Origin: Flaviflagellibacter rhizophilus
GTDB lineage: Bacteria; Pseudomonadota; Alphaproteobacteria; Rhizobiales; Methylopilaceae
Direction of reading: 5' to 3'
DNA: 64,000 bases
Assembly: GCF_033898525.1 (NCBI RefSeq)
Contig: NZ_JAXAFJ010000008.1
Location: 62,001-126,000 of the forward strand
Shown here piece after piece: positions 33,097-41,086 of this stretch (the first letter of the stretch is position 1; each line of letters begins with the position of its first letter). Made by a program: the position numbers and the translations under genes. The notes under the pieces were generated by a model. It searched no databases and was not told the DNA's origin. It saw only the letters and a program-made list of their open reading frames with translations.

Positions 33097-35061
33097 TTGA
33101 GCAAGACAACGCAAGCACTGGCCATCAACTGGCGGCATTCGGGACTGTGGCGGGCTATGGTGCCGGCCGTCATACTCGTCGCCGGCCTGCTGTGCACCGT
33201 GCTCGCCACCGTACAGATGAAGCGGACGGTCGAGCGCGCCGAGGCGCAGCACTTCGCATCCTTGGTGGAAGACCGCATCGACGCCATCCAGGACCGTATG
33301 GAAACCTACCTCGCGCTGATGCGCGGCGCGGCCGGGCTATTCTCCGCGAGCGGGGATGTCACGGGCGCCGAATTCAGCGCCTATGTCGAGCGGCTGCGGG
33401 TCGGCGATCTCTATCAGGGCATCCAGGGCATCGGGTACAGCGCCATAGTCCCGACGGACGGTGTCGCGCTGTTCGAGCAGGGGCGGCAGACGGAGCAACC
33501 CGGCTTCCGCATCCGTCCGGACACTCCGAGGAATTTCTACACAGCCATCACCTTCCTCGAGCCGTCCACCGAGAAGAACCTGCTGGCGATCGGCTACGAC
33601 ATGTTCAGCGAGCCGGTGCGCCGCCAGGCAATGGAGCTTGCCCGCGACAGCGGCAACCGCGCCATGACCGGCAAGGTCGCGCTGGTGCAGGATGCGGGCC
33701 AGCCGGACCTGTTCGGCATCCTCATCTATCTGCCGGTCTACGATACCGTGCGCGGAGCCACCCCCGACAGCGTCGAGGAACGTCGCCGCCGGTTGCGCGG
33801 CTGGGTCTACAGCCCGTTCCGCTCGCAGGACCTGTTCACCCGTTCCGCGGGGGACCGCCGCCGCACAACCGAGATCGATTGGGAAATCTACGACGGCACC
33901 GGCACCGAGCCCGCCCGCCTGCTGTTCCGCTCGACCGCTGCGCCCTTGGCGGAAGCAGACTACAGCACGACGAGGACCGCACAGGTTGCGGGCCGCAACT
34001 GGACGCTCCGGGCCGTCAGCAGCGAAAGCTTCGCCCGCGATTCCAACCGCTCGTCCATCCCGTTCATCGCGGCAGGCGGGCTGCTGACCACGGTGCTCCT
34101 GTTCGGCGCCTCGCTGGCGCAGGCACGTGCCATGCGCGAGGCGGAGAAGGCCCGCGAGGAAATCCACATCGCCAATGCCGGGCTGGAGGAGCGTGTCGAG
34201 GAACGCACGGCCCAGCTGGAGAGCGCACGCAGCGCGCTGGAGGCGCTGAACCGCAACCTGGAGACCCGCGTCTCGATCCGCACGGCGGACCTTCAGGAAG
34301 CGAACGAGGAGATGCAGCGTTTCGCCTACATCGTCAGCCACGATTTGCGCTCGCCGCTCGTCAATGTGATGGGCTTTACGAGCGAGCTGGACGTGGCGCG
34401 GGAGGAGCTGTCCCGCTTCTACCACCGCACAGTGGAGCAGCATCCGGAAGCCGCGGACAAGAACACCGAACTGGCCATCCAGCAGGATCTGCCGGAGGCC
34501 ATCGAGTTCATCCGCTCCTCCACGGCGAAGATGGACCGCCTCATCAACGCCATCCTGAAACTCTCCCGGGAAGGACGCCGCGTGCTGGCTCCCGAGCGGA
34601 TCGAATTGTCGGCCTTGATGCAGACGATCGCCAAGAGCCTTGCCCTTCAGATCGAGCAGGCGGGCGCGGACCTCGATATCGAAAATCTGCCGGAGATCAC
34701 GTCGGACCGGGTGGCCCTCGAACAGATCTTCAGCAATCTGGTAGAGAACGCGGTGAAGTACCTTGCTCCACAGCGCAAGGGGCAGATAAAAGTCCGTGGC
34801 TGGAGCGAGGGTGCTACCATCGTCATCGACGTCGAGGACAATGGTCGTGGTATCGATCCACGCGACCACAGCCGGGTGTTCGATCTGTTTCGCCGCGCAG
34901 GCGCGCAGGACAGGCCGGGCGAAGGGATCGGTCTGGCCCATGTGCGCGCCCTCGTGCGCCGCCTGGGCGGAACGATCATCCTGAATTCCGAGGAAGGACG
35001 CGGCTCCACATTCCGCGTCCGATTGCCGAAGACGCTGACACGAACCGAAGGAAACGCCTGA
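33097..35061 (+). CDS. CHASE-domain sensor histidine kinase
   Basis: This 654-residue membrane kinase has a first helix at about residues 20-40 (VPAVILVAGLLCTVLATVQ). A periplasmic CHASE domain at about 60-290 contains YVERLRVGDLYQGIQGIGYSAIVP and FLEPSTEKNLLAIGYDMFSEPVRRQAM. A second helix lies near 325-345 and a coiled coil near 345-420. The phospho-acceptor is VSHDLRSPLVNVMGF near residue 410. The ATPase domain has NLVENAVKYLAP, DVEDNGRGIDP and GEGIGLAHVRALV. A TTG at 33097 with GGGAG upstream is chosen; 32977 is an alternative. Its stop overlaps the next gene as TGATG. CHASE kinases sense small extracellular ligands; this one is unknown. Confidence 0.88.
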   Translation: MSKTTQALAINWRHSGLWRAMVPAVILVAGLLCTVLATVQMKRTVERAEAQHFASLVEDRIDAIQDRMETYLALMRGAAGLFSASGDVTGAEFSAYVERLRVGDLYQGIQGIGYSAIVPTDGVALFEQGRQTEQPGFRIRPDTPRNFYTAITFLEPSTEKNLLAIGYDMFSEPVRRQAMELARDSGNRAMTGKVALVQDAGQPDLFGILIYLPVYDTVRGATPDSVEERRRRLRGWVYSPFRSQDLFTRSAGDRRRTTEIDWEIYDGTGTEPARLLFRSTAAPLAEADYSTTRTAQVAGRNWTLRAVSSESFARDSNRSSIPFIAAGGLLTTVLLFGASLAQARAMREAEKAREEIHIANAGLEERVEERTAQLESARSALEALNRNLETRVSIRTADLQEANEEMQRFAYIVSHDLRSPLVNVMGFTSELDVAREELSRFYHRTVEQHPEAADKNTELAIQQDLPEAIEFIRSSTAKMDRLINAILKLSREGRRVLAPERIELSALMQTIAKSLALQIEQAGADLDIENLPEITSDRVALEQIFSNLVENAVKYLAPQRKGQIKVRGWSEGATIVIDVEDNGRGIDPRDHSRVFDLFRRAGAQDRPGEGIGLAHVRALVRRLGGTIILNSEEGRGSTFRVRLPKTLTRTEGNA

Positions 35062-35492
35062 TGGCCCATCAGAACCCCGTCACGATCATCATGATCGAGG
35101 ACGATGAAGGGCATGCGCGCCTCATCGAGCGCAACATCCGCCGGGCTGGCGTCAATAATGAGGTCAAGCACTTCGTCAGCGGCACCGAGGCACTGGATTT
35201 CCTGCTGACGGCGGAAACGCGCGGCGCCGGGCCGTTCCTCGTGCTGCTGGACCTCAACCTGCCGGACATGAGCGGCACGGACATCCTCGCGAAGATCAAG
35301 GCCGACGAGCACCTGCGCAAGGCGCCGGTGGTGGTGTTGACGACGACCGACGACAAGGTCGAGATCCAGCGCTGCTACGATCTGGGCTGCAACGTCTACA
35401 TCACCAAGCCGGTGGACTACGAGACCTTCGCGCAGGCCATCCGCCAGCTCGGCCTGTTCCTCTCCGTCATCCAGGTTCCTGACGCCATATGA
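35061..35492 (+). CDS. Single-domain response regulator (Rcp1-like)
   Basis: This 143-residue protein is one receiver domain with no output. It has the acidic pocket MIEDDEGHARLIERNIRRAG, the phospho-accepting Asp in LLDLNLPDMSGTDIL, the Thr of VLTTTDD and the Lys of ITKPVDYE. The longer-than-usual alpha-4 region (YDLGCNVYITKP) is typical of Rcp1-type regulators paired with phytochrome-like kinases. It overlaps both neighbours (TGATG upstream, ATGA downstream), so it probably shuttles phosphate within this set. Confidence 0.92.
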   Translation: MAHQNPVTIIMIEDDEGHARLIERNIRRAGVNNEVKHFVSGTEALDFLLTAETRGAGPFLVLLDLNLPDMSGTDILAKIKADEHLRKAPVVVLTTTDDKVEIQRCYDLGCNVYITKPVDYETFAQAIRQLGLFLSVIQVPDAI

Positions 35493-36556
35493 ACGAACAA
35501 CCGGCCGCGGAGGCGCCCCCGTCCGAGGGCATCCGCGTGCTCTATGTCGACGACGATCCGGGTCTGCGGCGGCTGGTCGAAAAGGCGCTGACGCGGCATG
35601 GCTTCGATGTCGCGTTCGCGTCGAGCGGCGATGAAGGGCTGGAACGGCTTCGCGTGGAGCGGTTCGACGCGGTCACGCTCGACCATTTCATGCCCGGCAA
35701 GGACGGACTGGCGACCCTGGACGACATCAGGGCCATGGATGATGCGCCGCCCGTCATCTACGTGACGGGAGCGGACGAAAGCCGCATCGCCGTGTCGGCA
35801 CTGAAGGCGGGTGCCACCGATTACGTCATCAAGGACGTCGAGGGCATCTTCCTCGAACTGCTGCGAAGCGCCATCATTCAGGCTGTCGAGCAGCGAAAGC
35901 TGCAAAAGGCCAAGGAAGAGGCGGAGCGGCAGGTTCGCGAAGCGCGCGACCGCGCGGAGCTTCTTCTGCGCGAGGTCAATCACCGCGTCGCCAACTCCCT
36001 CCAGCTCGTGAATTCGCTCGTCACGATGCAGACCGCGATGGTCACGGACGCCGCCGCCCGCTCGGCGCTTCTGGAGACGCAGGGCCGCATCGCCGCCATC
36101 GGGCAGATCCACCGTCGCCTCTACACCTCCGACGATGTGCGCTTCGTGGAGATCGGCACCTATCTGGATGGCCTGCTCGAGGAGCTGGAATCCGCCCTGA
36201 GCGGCGAGGGTCGTCCGCACCCGATCGAGTTCAAGGGCGACCAGGTGCATATGCCGACCGATAAGGCGGTGTCGCTGGGAATGCTCATCACGGAACTGGT
36301 CACCAACTCCTACAAATACGCCTATCCCGAAGGCGTCGAGGGTGGCATTCGCGTGCAGCTTGCCCGCGCCGATGGGGAGCATGTCAACATCACCGTCGAG
36401 GATGATGGCATCGGCTGGACCGGGCAGGGCACGCCAAAAGGAGGCGGCTTGGGATCGAAGATCATCAACGCCATGGCGCGGATCCTCGGCACGACCGTCG
36501 AGTTCGACCCGGCCCATCGCGGCACGCGCATAAACCTCCGCTTCGCCGCGGCGTGA
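35489..36556 (+). CDS. Receiver-HWE/HisKA_2 hybrid histidine kinase
   Basis: This 355-residue cytoplasmic protein joins an N-terminal receiver (YVDDDPGLRRLVEKAL, phospho-Asp in AVTLDHFMPGKDG, Lys in DYVIKDVEG) through a coiled coil to a HisKA_2 domain near residue 160 (LLLREVNHRVANSLQLVNSLV). An HWE-like ATPase domain follows (LGMLITELVTNSYKYAYPEG, VEDDGIGW, GGGLGSKIINAMA). Such receiver-kinase proteins are common in alphaproteobacterial stress and light signalling, where the kinase output is itself gated by phosphorylation. It is the third gene of the coupled set; the target regulator is not in the window. Confidence 0.92.
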   Translation: MNEQPAAEAPPSEGIRVLYVDDDPGLRRLVEKALTRHGFDVAFASSGDEGLERLRVERFDAVTLDHFMPGKDGLATLDDIRAMDDAPPVIYVTGADESRIAVSALKAGATDYVIKDVEGIFLELLRSAIIQAVEQRKLQKAKEEAERQVREARDRAELLLREVNHRVANSLQLVNSLVTMQTAMVTDAAARSALLETQGRIAAIGQIHRRLYTSDDVRFVEIGTYLDGLLEELESALSGEGRPHPIEFKGDQVHMPTDKAVSLGMLITELVTNSYKYAYPEGVEGGIRVQLARADGEHVNITVEDDGIGWTGQGTPKGGGLGSKIINAMARILGTTVEFDPAHRGTRINLRFAAA

Positions 36557-36559
36557 TCC

Positions 36560-36871
36560 GTGCCGCACCTCGTCACGATCCTGCTCCCTTTGCAGTTCAA
36601 GCATGGCGGTGAGGTGCCATCCGAGCGATTCGATGCGGTGAAGCATCACCTGACGGAACGGCACGGCGGCCTCACGGCCCATACGCGGGCACCCGCGGAG
36701 GGCCGCTGGACCGGCGGCAATGACGGCGTGGCGCAGGATGACATCGTGGTGTTCGAGGTGATGGTCGGCGATCTGGACCGCGACTGGTGGCGTGCCTACC
36801 GGCGGGGCCTGGAGCGGGATTTCGAACAGGACGAGATCGTCATCCGCGTGCACGAGGTTGAGGTGCTCTGA
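36560..36871 (+). CDS. Conserved hypothetical protein
   Basis: This 103-residue protein begins at a GTG three bases after the kinase stop, so it is translated from the same message. It resembles small proteobacterial proteins of unknown function that start with HLVTILLPL, continue SERFDAVKHHLTERHGGLTAHTRAPAEG in the middle, and contain DDIVVFEVMV and RDWWRAYRRGLERDF. No membrane segment is seen. The fold looks like a ferredoxin-like alpha/beta barrel, but this is inference. Confidence 0.72.
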   Translation: MPHLVTILLPLQFKHGGEVPSERFDAVKHHLTERHGGLTAHTRAPAEGRWTGGNDGVAQDDIVVFEVMVGDLDRDWWRAYRRGLERDFEQDEIVIRVHEVEVL

Positions 36872-36904
36872 CCCCGGTCGGGGCCAAAGATGGGAAGTTG
36901 ACCT

Positions 36905-38116
36905 ATGAAGCGGCAGGTTCTGGCAGGTTTTGGTCTGGCCCTCGCGATGACATGGACCGTTCCGGTCCGCGCACAGGACGCGTCCTGCCAGGGCGGCCGC
37001 AGCTTCGAGACATGGCTGTCGGAATTCAAGCGTGATGCGGCGGCACAGGGCATCTCCAGCCGCGCCATCGCCTCGGCGCTCGATGGCGTCACCTTCGATC
37101 AGGCCACCGTCGGCAAGGATCGCGGCGGGCAGGCCGTCTTCACGCAAAGCTTCGTCCAGTTCGCCGGGCGCATGGCCAACGCCAACCGCATCGCCAACGG
37201 CGAGGCGAAGATCCGCGCGAACGCCGCCACCTTCCGCCGCATCGAGCAGGAGTTCGGCGTTCCTGCCGGCGTGCTGACCGCCTTCTGGGGTCTGGAAACG
37301 GATTTCGGCGGCTTCCTCGGCAACGGTAATACCATCCGCTCGGTCGCGACCCTCGCCTATGACTGCAAGCGGGCGGACATGTTCCGCGACCAGCTGATGG
37401 CCATCCTCAAGATCGTGGGTCGCGGCGACCTCACGCCCGACCAGATGCGCGGTCCCTGGGCCGGCGAACTCGGGCAGTTCCAGTTCCTGCCCACGCATTA
37501 CGTGGATTTCGGCCTCGACTATGACGGCGATGGCCGCGTGAACCTCATCAAGTCCGACGCCGACGCGCTCGGCTCCGCGGCCAATTACATCAAGCATCTA
37601 GGCTGGCAGGCCGGCCAGCCCTGGCTGGTGGAGGTGAAGATCTCGCCCGACGTGCCGCTGGATCAGGCCGATCTCACAGTGGAACACACCGCCGAGCAGT
37701 GGACCGGCTGGGGCGTGCGGCGCACGGACGGCAAGCCGATCTCCGGCCCGGCCTCGTCCCTGCACCTGCCGCAGGGCCGCCATGGCCCGGCCTTCCTGGC
37801 CTATCCCAACTTCAAGAACGTTTACCTGACGTGGAACCACTCGCTCATCTACTCGACGACCGCCGCCTATATGGCGACGAGGCTGGAGGGCGCGCGCCCC
37901 ATGTCTACGGGCGATGGCACGCCGGATCTCGACGCCAATGGCGTGAAGGATCTTCAGCGCCTGCTTGCCGCCAAGGGCCACGATGTCGGCAAGATCGACG
38001 GCATCGTGGGTGCCGGCAGCCGCGCGGCCATCAAGAAGGAGCAGGTCCGTCTCGGCCAACCGGCGGACAGCTATCCCAGCACGGAACTGCTGCAGGCCCT
38101 GCGCGCAGGGCAGTAG
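36905..38116 (+). CDS. Lytic murein transglycosylase, MltB family with peptidoglycan-binding domain
   Basis: This 403-residue periplasmic enzyme cleaves the glycan strand of peptidoglycan. A signal peptide (about 23 residues, ending VPVRAQ) is followed by the MltB-like catalytic domain. The likely catalytic Glu is in FWGLETDFGGFLGN near residue 131, and GELGQFQFLPTHYVDFGLDYDGDG lies farther on. The C-terminal 60 residues form a PG_binding_1 domain (LDANGVKDLQRLLAAKGHDVGKIDGIVG). No lipobox is seen, so it is probably soluble. It ends four bases from the convergent epmB. Confidence 0.92.
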   Translation: MKRQVLAGFGLALAMTWTVPVRAQDASCQGGRSFETWLSEFKRDAAAQGISSRAIASALDGVTFDQATVGKDRGGQAVFTQSFVQFAGRMANANRIANGEAKIRANAATFRRIEQEFGVPAGVLTAFWGLETDFGGFLGNGNTIRSVATLAYDCKRADMFRDQLMAILKIVGRGDLTPDQMRGPWAGELGQFQFLPTHYVDFGLDYDGDGRVNLIKSDADALGSAANYIKHLGWQAGQPWLVEVKISPDVPLDQADLTVEHTAEQWTGWGVRRTDGKPISGPASSLHLPQGRHGPAFLAYPNFKNVYLTWNHSLIYSTTAAYMATRLEGARPMSTGDGTPDLDANGVKDLQRLLAAKGHDVGKIDGIVGAGSRAAIKKEQVRLGQPADSYPSTELLQALRAGQ

Positions 38117-38119
38117 TGT

Positions 38120-39154
38120 CTATTCCGGCGGGTAGGCGTGCGCCTGCCCCCGGAAATCCTCGACTTCGCCGCCGTTCACATAATTCGGACCCACCGGCGA
38201 TTTGCCGTGCCCGCCGGGGATGTCCAGCACATAGGTCGGCAGGCACAGGCCCGAGACGCGGCCGCGCAGCGCACGCATGATGGCCTGTCCTTCCGCGATG
38301 GTCAGGCGAAAACGGGCGGTGCCCGGCGCCAGATCCGGGTGGTGCAGGTAGTAAGGCCGCACCCGGCTCTCTACGAAGGCCCGCATCAGATCGGCCAGCA
38401 CCGCGGGATCGTCGTTCACCCCGCGCAGCAGCACGGTCTGGCTCAGCAGGGGCAGACCCGCATCGGCCAGCCGGGCGCAGGCTCCACGCGCCGCGTCCGT
38501 CATCTCGCGCGGATGGTTGGCGTGCACGCCGATATACACAGTCTTGCTGGACGCGCTCAGCGCTCGCACCATCGCCTCATCCACCGCCTCCGGCGTCACC
38601 ACCGGCACGCGGGTGTGGACGCGCACGATCTTCACGTGATGAATGGCGTCCAGCGCCGCGAGAATGCTTGCGAGCCGGCGCGGCGCCAGCATCAAGGGAT
38701 CGCCGCCTGTAAGGATCACCTCCCAGATCTCCGGGTGCGCGGCGATGTAGGCAAATGCGGAGTCGAGAGCCTCGGACGACAACGTGCCCAAGCCTTCCGG
38801 CCCGACCATTTCCCGGCGAAAGCAGAAGCGGCAGTAGACCGGGCAGACATGCAGCGGCTTCAGCAGCACGCGGTCGGGGTAGCGGTGGACGATCCCCTCG
38901 ACAGGTGAGAAGGCCAGATCGCCGATGGGATCGGCTAGTTCTTCCGCCGTGGTGTGCAGTTCCTCCGGTGAAGGCACGTATTGCCGGGCAATCGGGTCGT
39001 TCGGATCGTTCCGATCGATCAGCTTCGCCAAAGCCGGCGGGATCGCGATGGCATAGCGGTCCGAGACGGCTTCAAGCACGAGGGCCTGGCTGGGGTCGAT
39101 AAGTCCCGCGTCAGCCAGGTCGTCCGCCGAGCGGAGTGTTGCAGTGGCAGCCAT
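38120..39154 (-). CDS. epmB: EF-P beta-lysylation protein EpmB (lysine 2,3-aminomutase family)
   Basis: This 344-residue radical SAM enzyme converts alpha-lysine to beta-lysine for EF-P modification. The cluster motif is VCPVYCRFCFRREMVG (CxxxCxxC) near residue 104. EVILTGGDPLML, the pyridoxal-phosphate-binding region and VRPYYLHHPDLAPG follow. The length is right for EpmB and shorter than catabolic lysine aminomutases. It lies 69 bp downstream of epmA on the same strand and near efp. GAGGAAGG precedes the ATG; the GAGG part is the end of a palindromic repeat element. Confidence 0.93.
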   Translation of the reverse strand: MAATATLRSADDLADAGLIDPSQALVLEAVSDRYAIAIPPALAKLIDRNDPNDPIARQYVPSPEELHTTAEELADPIGDLAFSPVEGIVHRYPDRVLLKPLHVCPVYCRFCFRREMVGPEGLGTLSSEALDSAFAYIAAHPEIWEVILTGGDPLMLAPRRLASILAALDAIHHVKIVRVHTRVPVVTPEAVDEAMVRALSASSKTVYIGVHANHPREMTDAARGACARLADAGLPLLSQTVLLRGVNDDPAVLADLMRAFVESRVRPYYLHHPDLAPGTARFRLTIAEGQAIMRALRGRVSGLCLPTYVLDIPGGHGKSPVGPNYVNGGEVEDFRGQAHAYPPE

Positions 39155-39161
39155 CAGCCTT

Positions 39162-39241
39162 CCTCATTGCCGGGCGTGACCCGGCAATCCAGCGGGGCGT
39201 GTGCGGCTTTCTGGATGCCCGGGTCAAGCCCGGGCATGAGG
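39162..39241. repeat. Palindromic repeat element between epmA and epmB
   Basis: Two 31-base arms (39162-39192 and 39211-39241) are imperfect inverted repeats. Each is itself palindromic: the left contains TGCCGGGCGTGACCCGGCA and the right contains TGCCCGGGTCAAGCCCGGGCA. This is the form of dispersed intergenic repeats common in alphaproteobacterial genomes. The right arm contains the last codons and stop of epmA. The left arm ends at the ribosome binding site of epmB. Confidence 0.85.
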
Positions 39242-40282
39242 ACCTTCTGCAAGCGGCGTCCAGATCACCTGCTCGACGTGCTCGGCGCCCGTTGCCAGCA
39301 TCACCAGCCGGTCGAATCCCAGCGCGCAGCCCGAAGCCTCTGGCATGATGTCGAGAGCGGCAAGGAAGTCCTCGTCCAGTGGATAGTCATGGCCGTAGAC
39401 GCGGCGTTTCTCGGCCATCTCGGCTTCAAACCGCGCCCGCTGAACGACAGCGTCCGTCAGTTCACCGAAGCCGTTGGCCAATTCCACCCCGCAGGCATAA
39501 AGCTCGAAGCGTTCTGCTACCCGCTCATCATGCGGTGCGGGGCGGGCCAGCGCAGCCTCGGCCACGGGATATTCGTGGAGGATCGTCGGGCGGCCGATGC
39601 CGAGACGCGGTTCAATCCGCTCCACCAGGACGCGGCTGAACACGTCGGCCCACACATCGTCCCCGGCGACGCGGATGCCAGCGGCACGTGCCTGCGCGGC
39701 CAACGCGTTCCGGTCCGTCTCTGTTGCCGACACGGTGGCGAGAAGGTCGATTCCCGCGAAACGCTCGAACGCCTCGGCCAGCGTGATGCGCTCCGGCTCC
39801 GCGAAGGGATCGCATTCCCTCCCTCGAAAGAGGAAGCGATGACGCCCCACCGTCTCCGCGGCAAGGCGAAGGAGGTTCGCGCAATCCGCGAACAGCGACT
39901 CGTAAGTCTCGCCCGCGCGATACCATTCCAGCATGGTGAACTCGGGATGATGCAGCGCGCTGCGCTCCCCATTGCGGAACACGCGGGCAAAATCGAACAG
40001 CCTGGTCTCGCCGGCCGCCAGCAGTTTCTTCAGCGCAAATTCCGGAGAGGTGTGCAGAAAGAGCGGCTGCACGTGCGCTCCCGGCTGCTCGAAACGTGTC
40101 GCGAAGGCATGCAGGTGCGCCTCGTTCCCCGGCGAGGTCTGGAGCACGCCGGCTTCCGCCTCCACGAACCCATCAGCCTCGAACCAGCCCCTCAGCCGTG
40201 CCTTGATGCGCCCGCGCTGCAGCAGCAATGGCCGGCGGGCGGCATGATGGTCGGGCCGCCAGAATGGCGCGGCAGGGGCCAT
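39224..40282 (-). CDS. epmA: EF-P lysine ligase EpmA (PoxA/GenX)
   Basis: This 352-residue class II lysyl-tRNA-synthetase-like enzyme attaches beta-lysine to EF-P. Visible are FVEAEAGVLQTSPGNEAHLHAFATRF, motif 2 (FDFARVFRNGERSALHHPEFTMLEWYRA) and motif 3 (ASGCALGFDRLVMLATG). The N-terminal anticodon-binding domain of LysRS is absent, as expected. The last residues (EGPHARA) and stop are encoded by a palindromic repeat arm, so the original C-terminus may have been replaced. It is divergent from efp across 93 bp. Confidence 0.94.
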   Translation of the reverse strand: MAPAAPFWRPDHHAARRPLLLQRGRIKARLRGWFEADGFVEAEAGVLQTSPGNEAHLHAFATRFEQPGAHVQPLFLHTSPEFALKKLLAAGETRLFDFARVFRNGERSALHHPEFTMLEWYRAGETYESLFADCANLLRLAAETVGRHRFLFRGRECDPFAEPERITLAEAFERFAGIDLLATVSATETDRNALAAQARAAGIRVAGDDVWADVFSRVLVERIEPRLGIGRPTILHEYPVAEAALARPAPHDERVAERFELYACGVELANGFGELTDAVVQRARFEAEMAEKRRVYGHDYPLDEDFLAALDIMPEASGCALGFDRLVMLATGAEHVEQVIWTPLAEGPHARA

Positions 40283-40375
40283 GAGGTCTTTCTCAGAGCG
40301 GCGAAGTGTGCGAGACGGGCGGTCAGAGACCCATACACCGTGGACTGTGATCTGCGGCCTATCAGAGGACAGATC

Positions 40376-40945
40376 GTGAAGGTTATCGCCAGCTCGCTTC
40401 GCAAAGGCAATGTCGTCGAGGCCGAGGACGGCCGCCTCTACGTCATCCTCACGGCGGAGAACATCCATCCCGGCAAGGGCACGCCCGTGACGCAGCTCGA
40501 CATGCGCCGCATCTCCGACGGCGTGAAGGTGTCCGAGCGCTACCGCACGACCGAGCAGGTCGAGCGCGCCTTCGTCGAGGACATGGACCACACCTTCCTG
40601 TACTCGGACGGCGACGGCTTCCACTTCATGAACCCGGAGAGCTACGAGCAGATCGCCGTGCCGGCCGACGTGGTGGGCGACTACGCGCCGTACCTGCAGG
40701 AGGGCATGAAGGTTCAGCTGTCCATCTACAACGGCCTCGCGCTTAGCCTCGAACTGCCCCAGCGCATGACGCTGGAAGTGGTGGAGACCGAGCCGGCCAT
40801 GAAGGGCCAGACGGCATCCTCCTCCTACAAGCCGGCCATCCTCTCCAACGGCGTGCGCACCAACGTGCCCCCGCATATCGGCGTCGGCACCCGCATCGTC
40901 ATCCTCACCGAGGATGCGAGCTATGTGGAACGCGCAAAGGACTGA
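40376..40945 (+). CDS. efp: Translation elongation factor P
   Basis: This 189-residue factor binds stalled ribosomes and helps peptide-bond formation at proline runs. The N-terminal KOW-like domain carries the modification loop IHPGKGTPV. With the GTG at 40376 as start, the Lys is residue 34, the position modified in E. coli. Middle and C-terminal OB domains follow (RYRTTEQVERAF, GVRTNVPPHIGVGTRIVI). AGAGGAC lies before the GTG. The codon just upstream is ATC, where many rhizobial genes have ATG. epmA and epmB beside it supply its modification. Confidence 0.95.
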   Translation: MKVIASSLRKGNVVEAEDGRLYVILTAENIHPGKGTPVTQLDMRRISDGVKVSERYRTTEQVERAFVEDMDHTFLYSDGDGFHFMNPESYEQIAVPADVVGDYAPYLQEGMKVQLSIYNGLALSLELPQRMTLEVVETEPAMKGQTASSSYKPAILSNGVRTNVPPHIGVGTRIVILTEDASYVERAKD

Positions 40946-40970
40946 TCGTCCCCCAGCCAACCGAATGCAG

Positions 40971-40998
40971 AAGCCGGGCGCGATGCCCGGCTTTTTTT
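40971..40998 (+). terminator. Rho-independent terminator of efp
   Basis: AAGCCGGGC (40971-40979) pairs with GCCCGGCTT (40985-40993) around GCGAT, followed by a T-run. It lies 25 bases after the efp stop and isolates efp from the radical SAM gene. Confidence 0.93.
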
Positions 40999-41041
40999 GT
41001 TGCGTGCGGTGCGGCGCCGTGACCGAAAAACGGCCATTGAA

Positions 41042-41056
41042 GAACATAGAGGGAAC
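41042..41056 (+). promoter_or_regulatory. LexA (SOS) box of the SAM/UdgX operon
   Basis: GAAC (41042-41045), seven bases, GAAC (41053-41056). Read on the other strand this is GTTC-N7-GTTC, the alphaproteobacterial LexA operator. It lies 30 bp before the start of the radical SAM gene, close enough to block transcription. Only the exact spacing and the DNA-repair context distinguish it from chance. Confidence 0.68.
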
Positions 41057-41086
41057 TCTATACTCCCACCATCAGGTGCGAGATCG

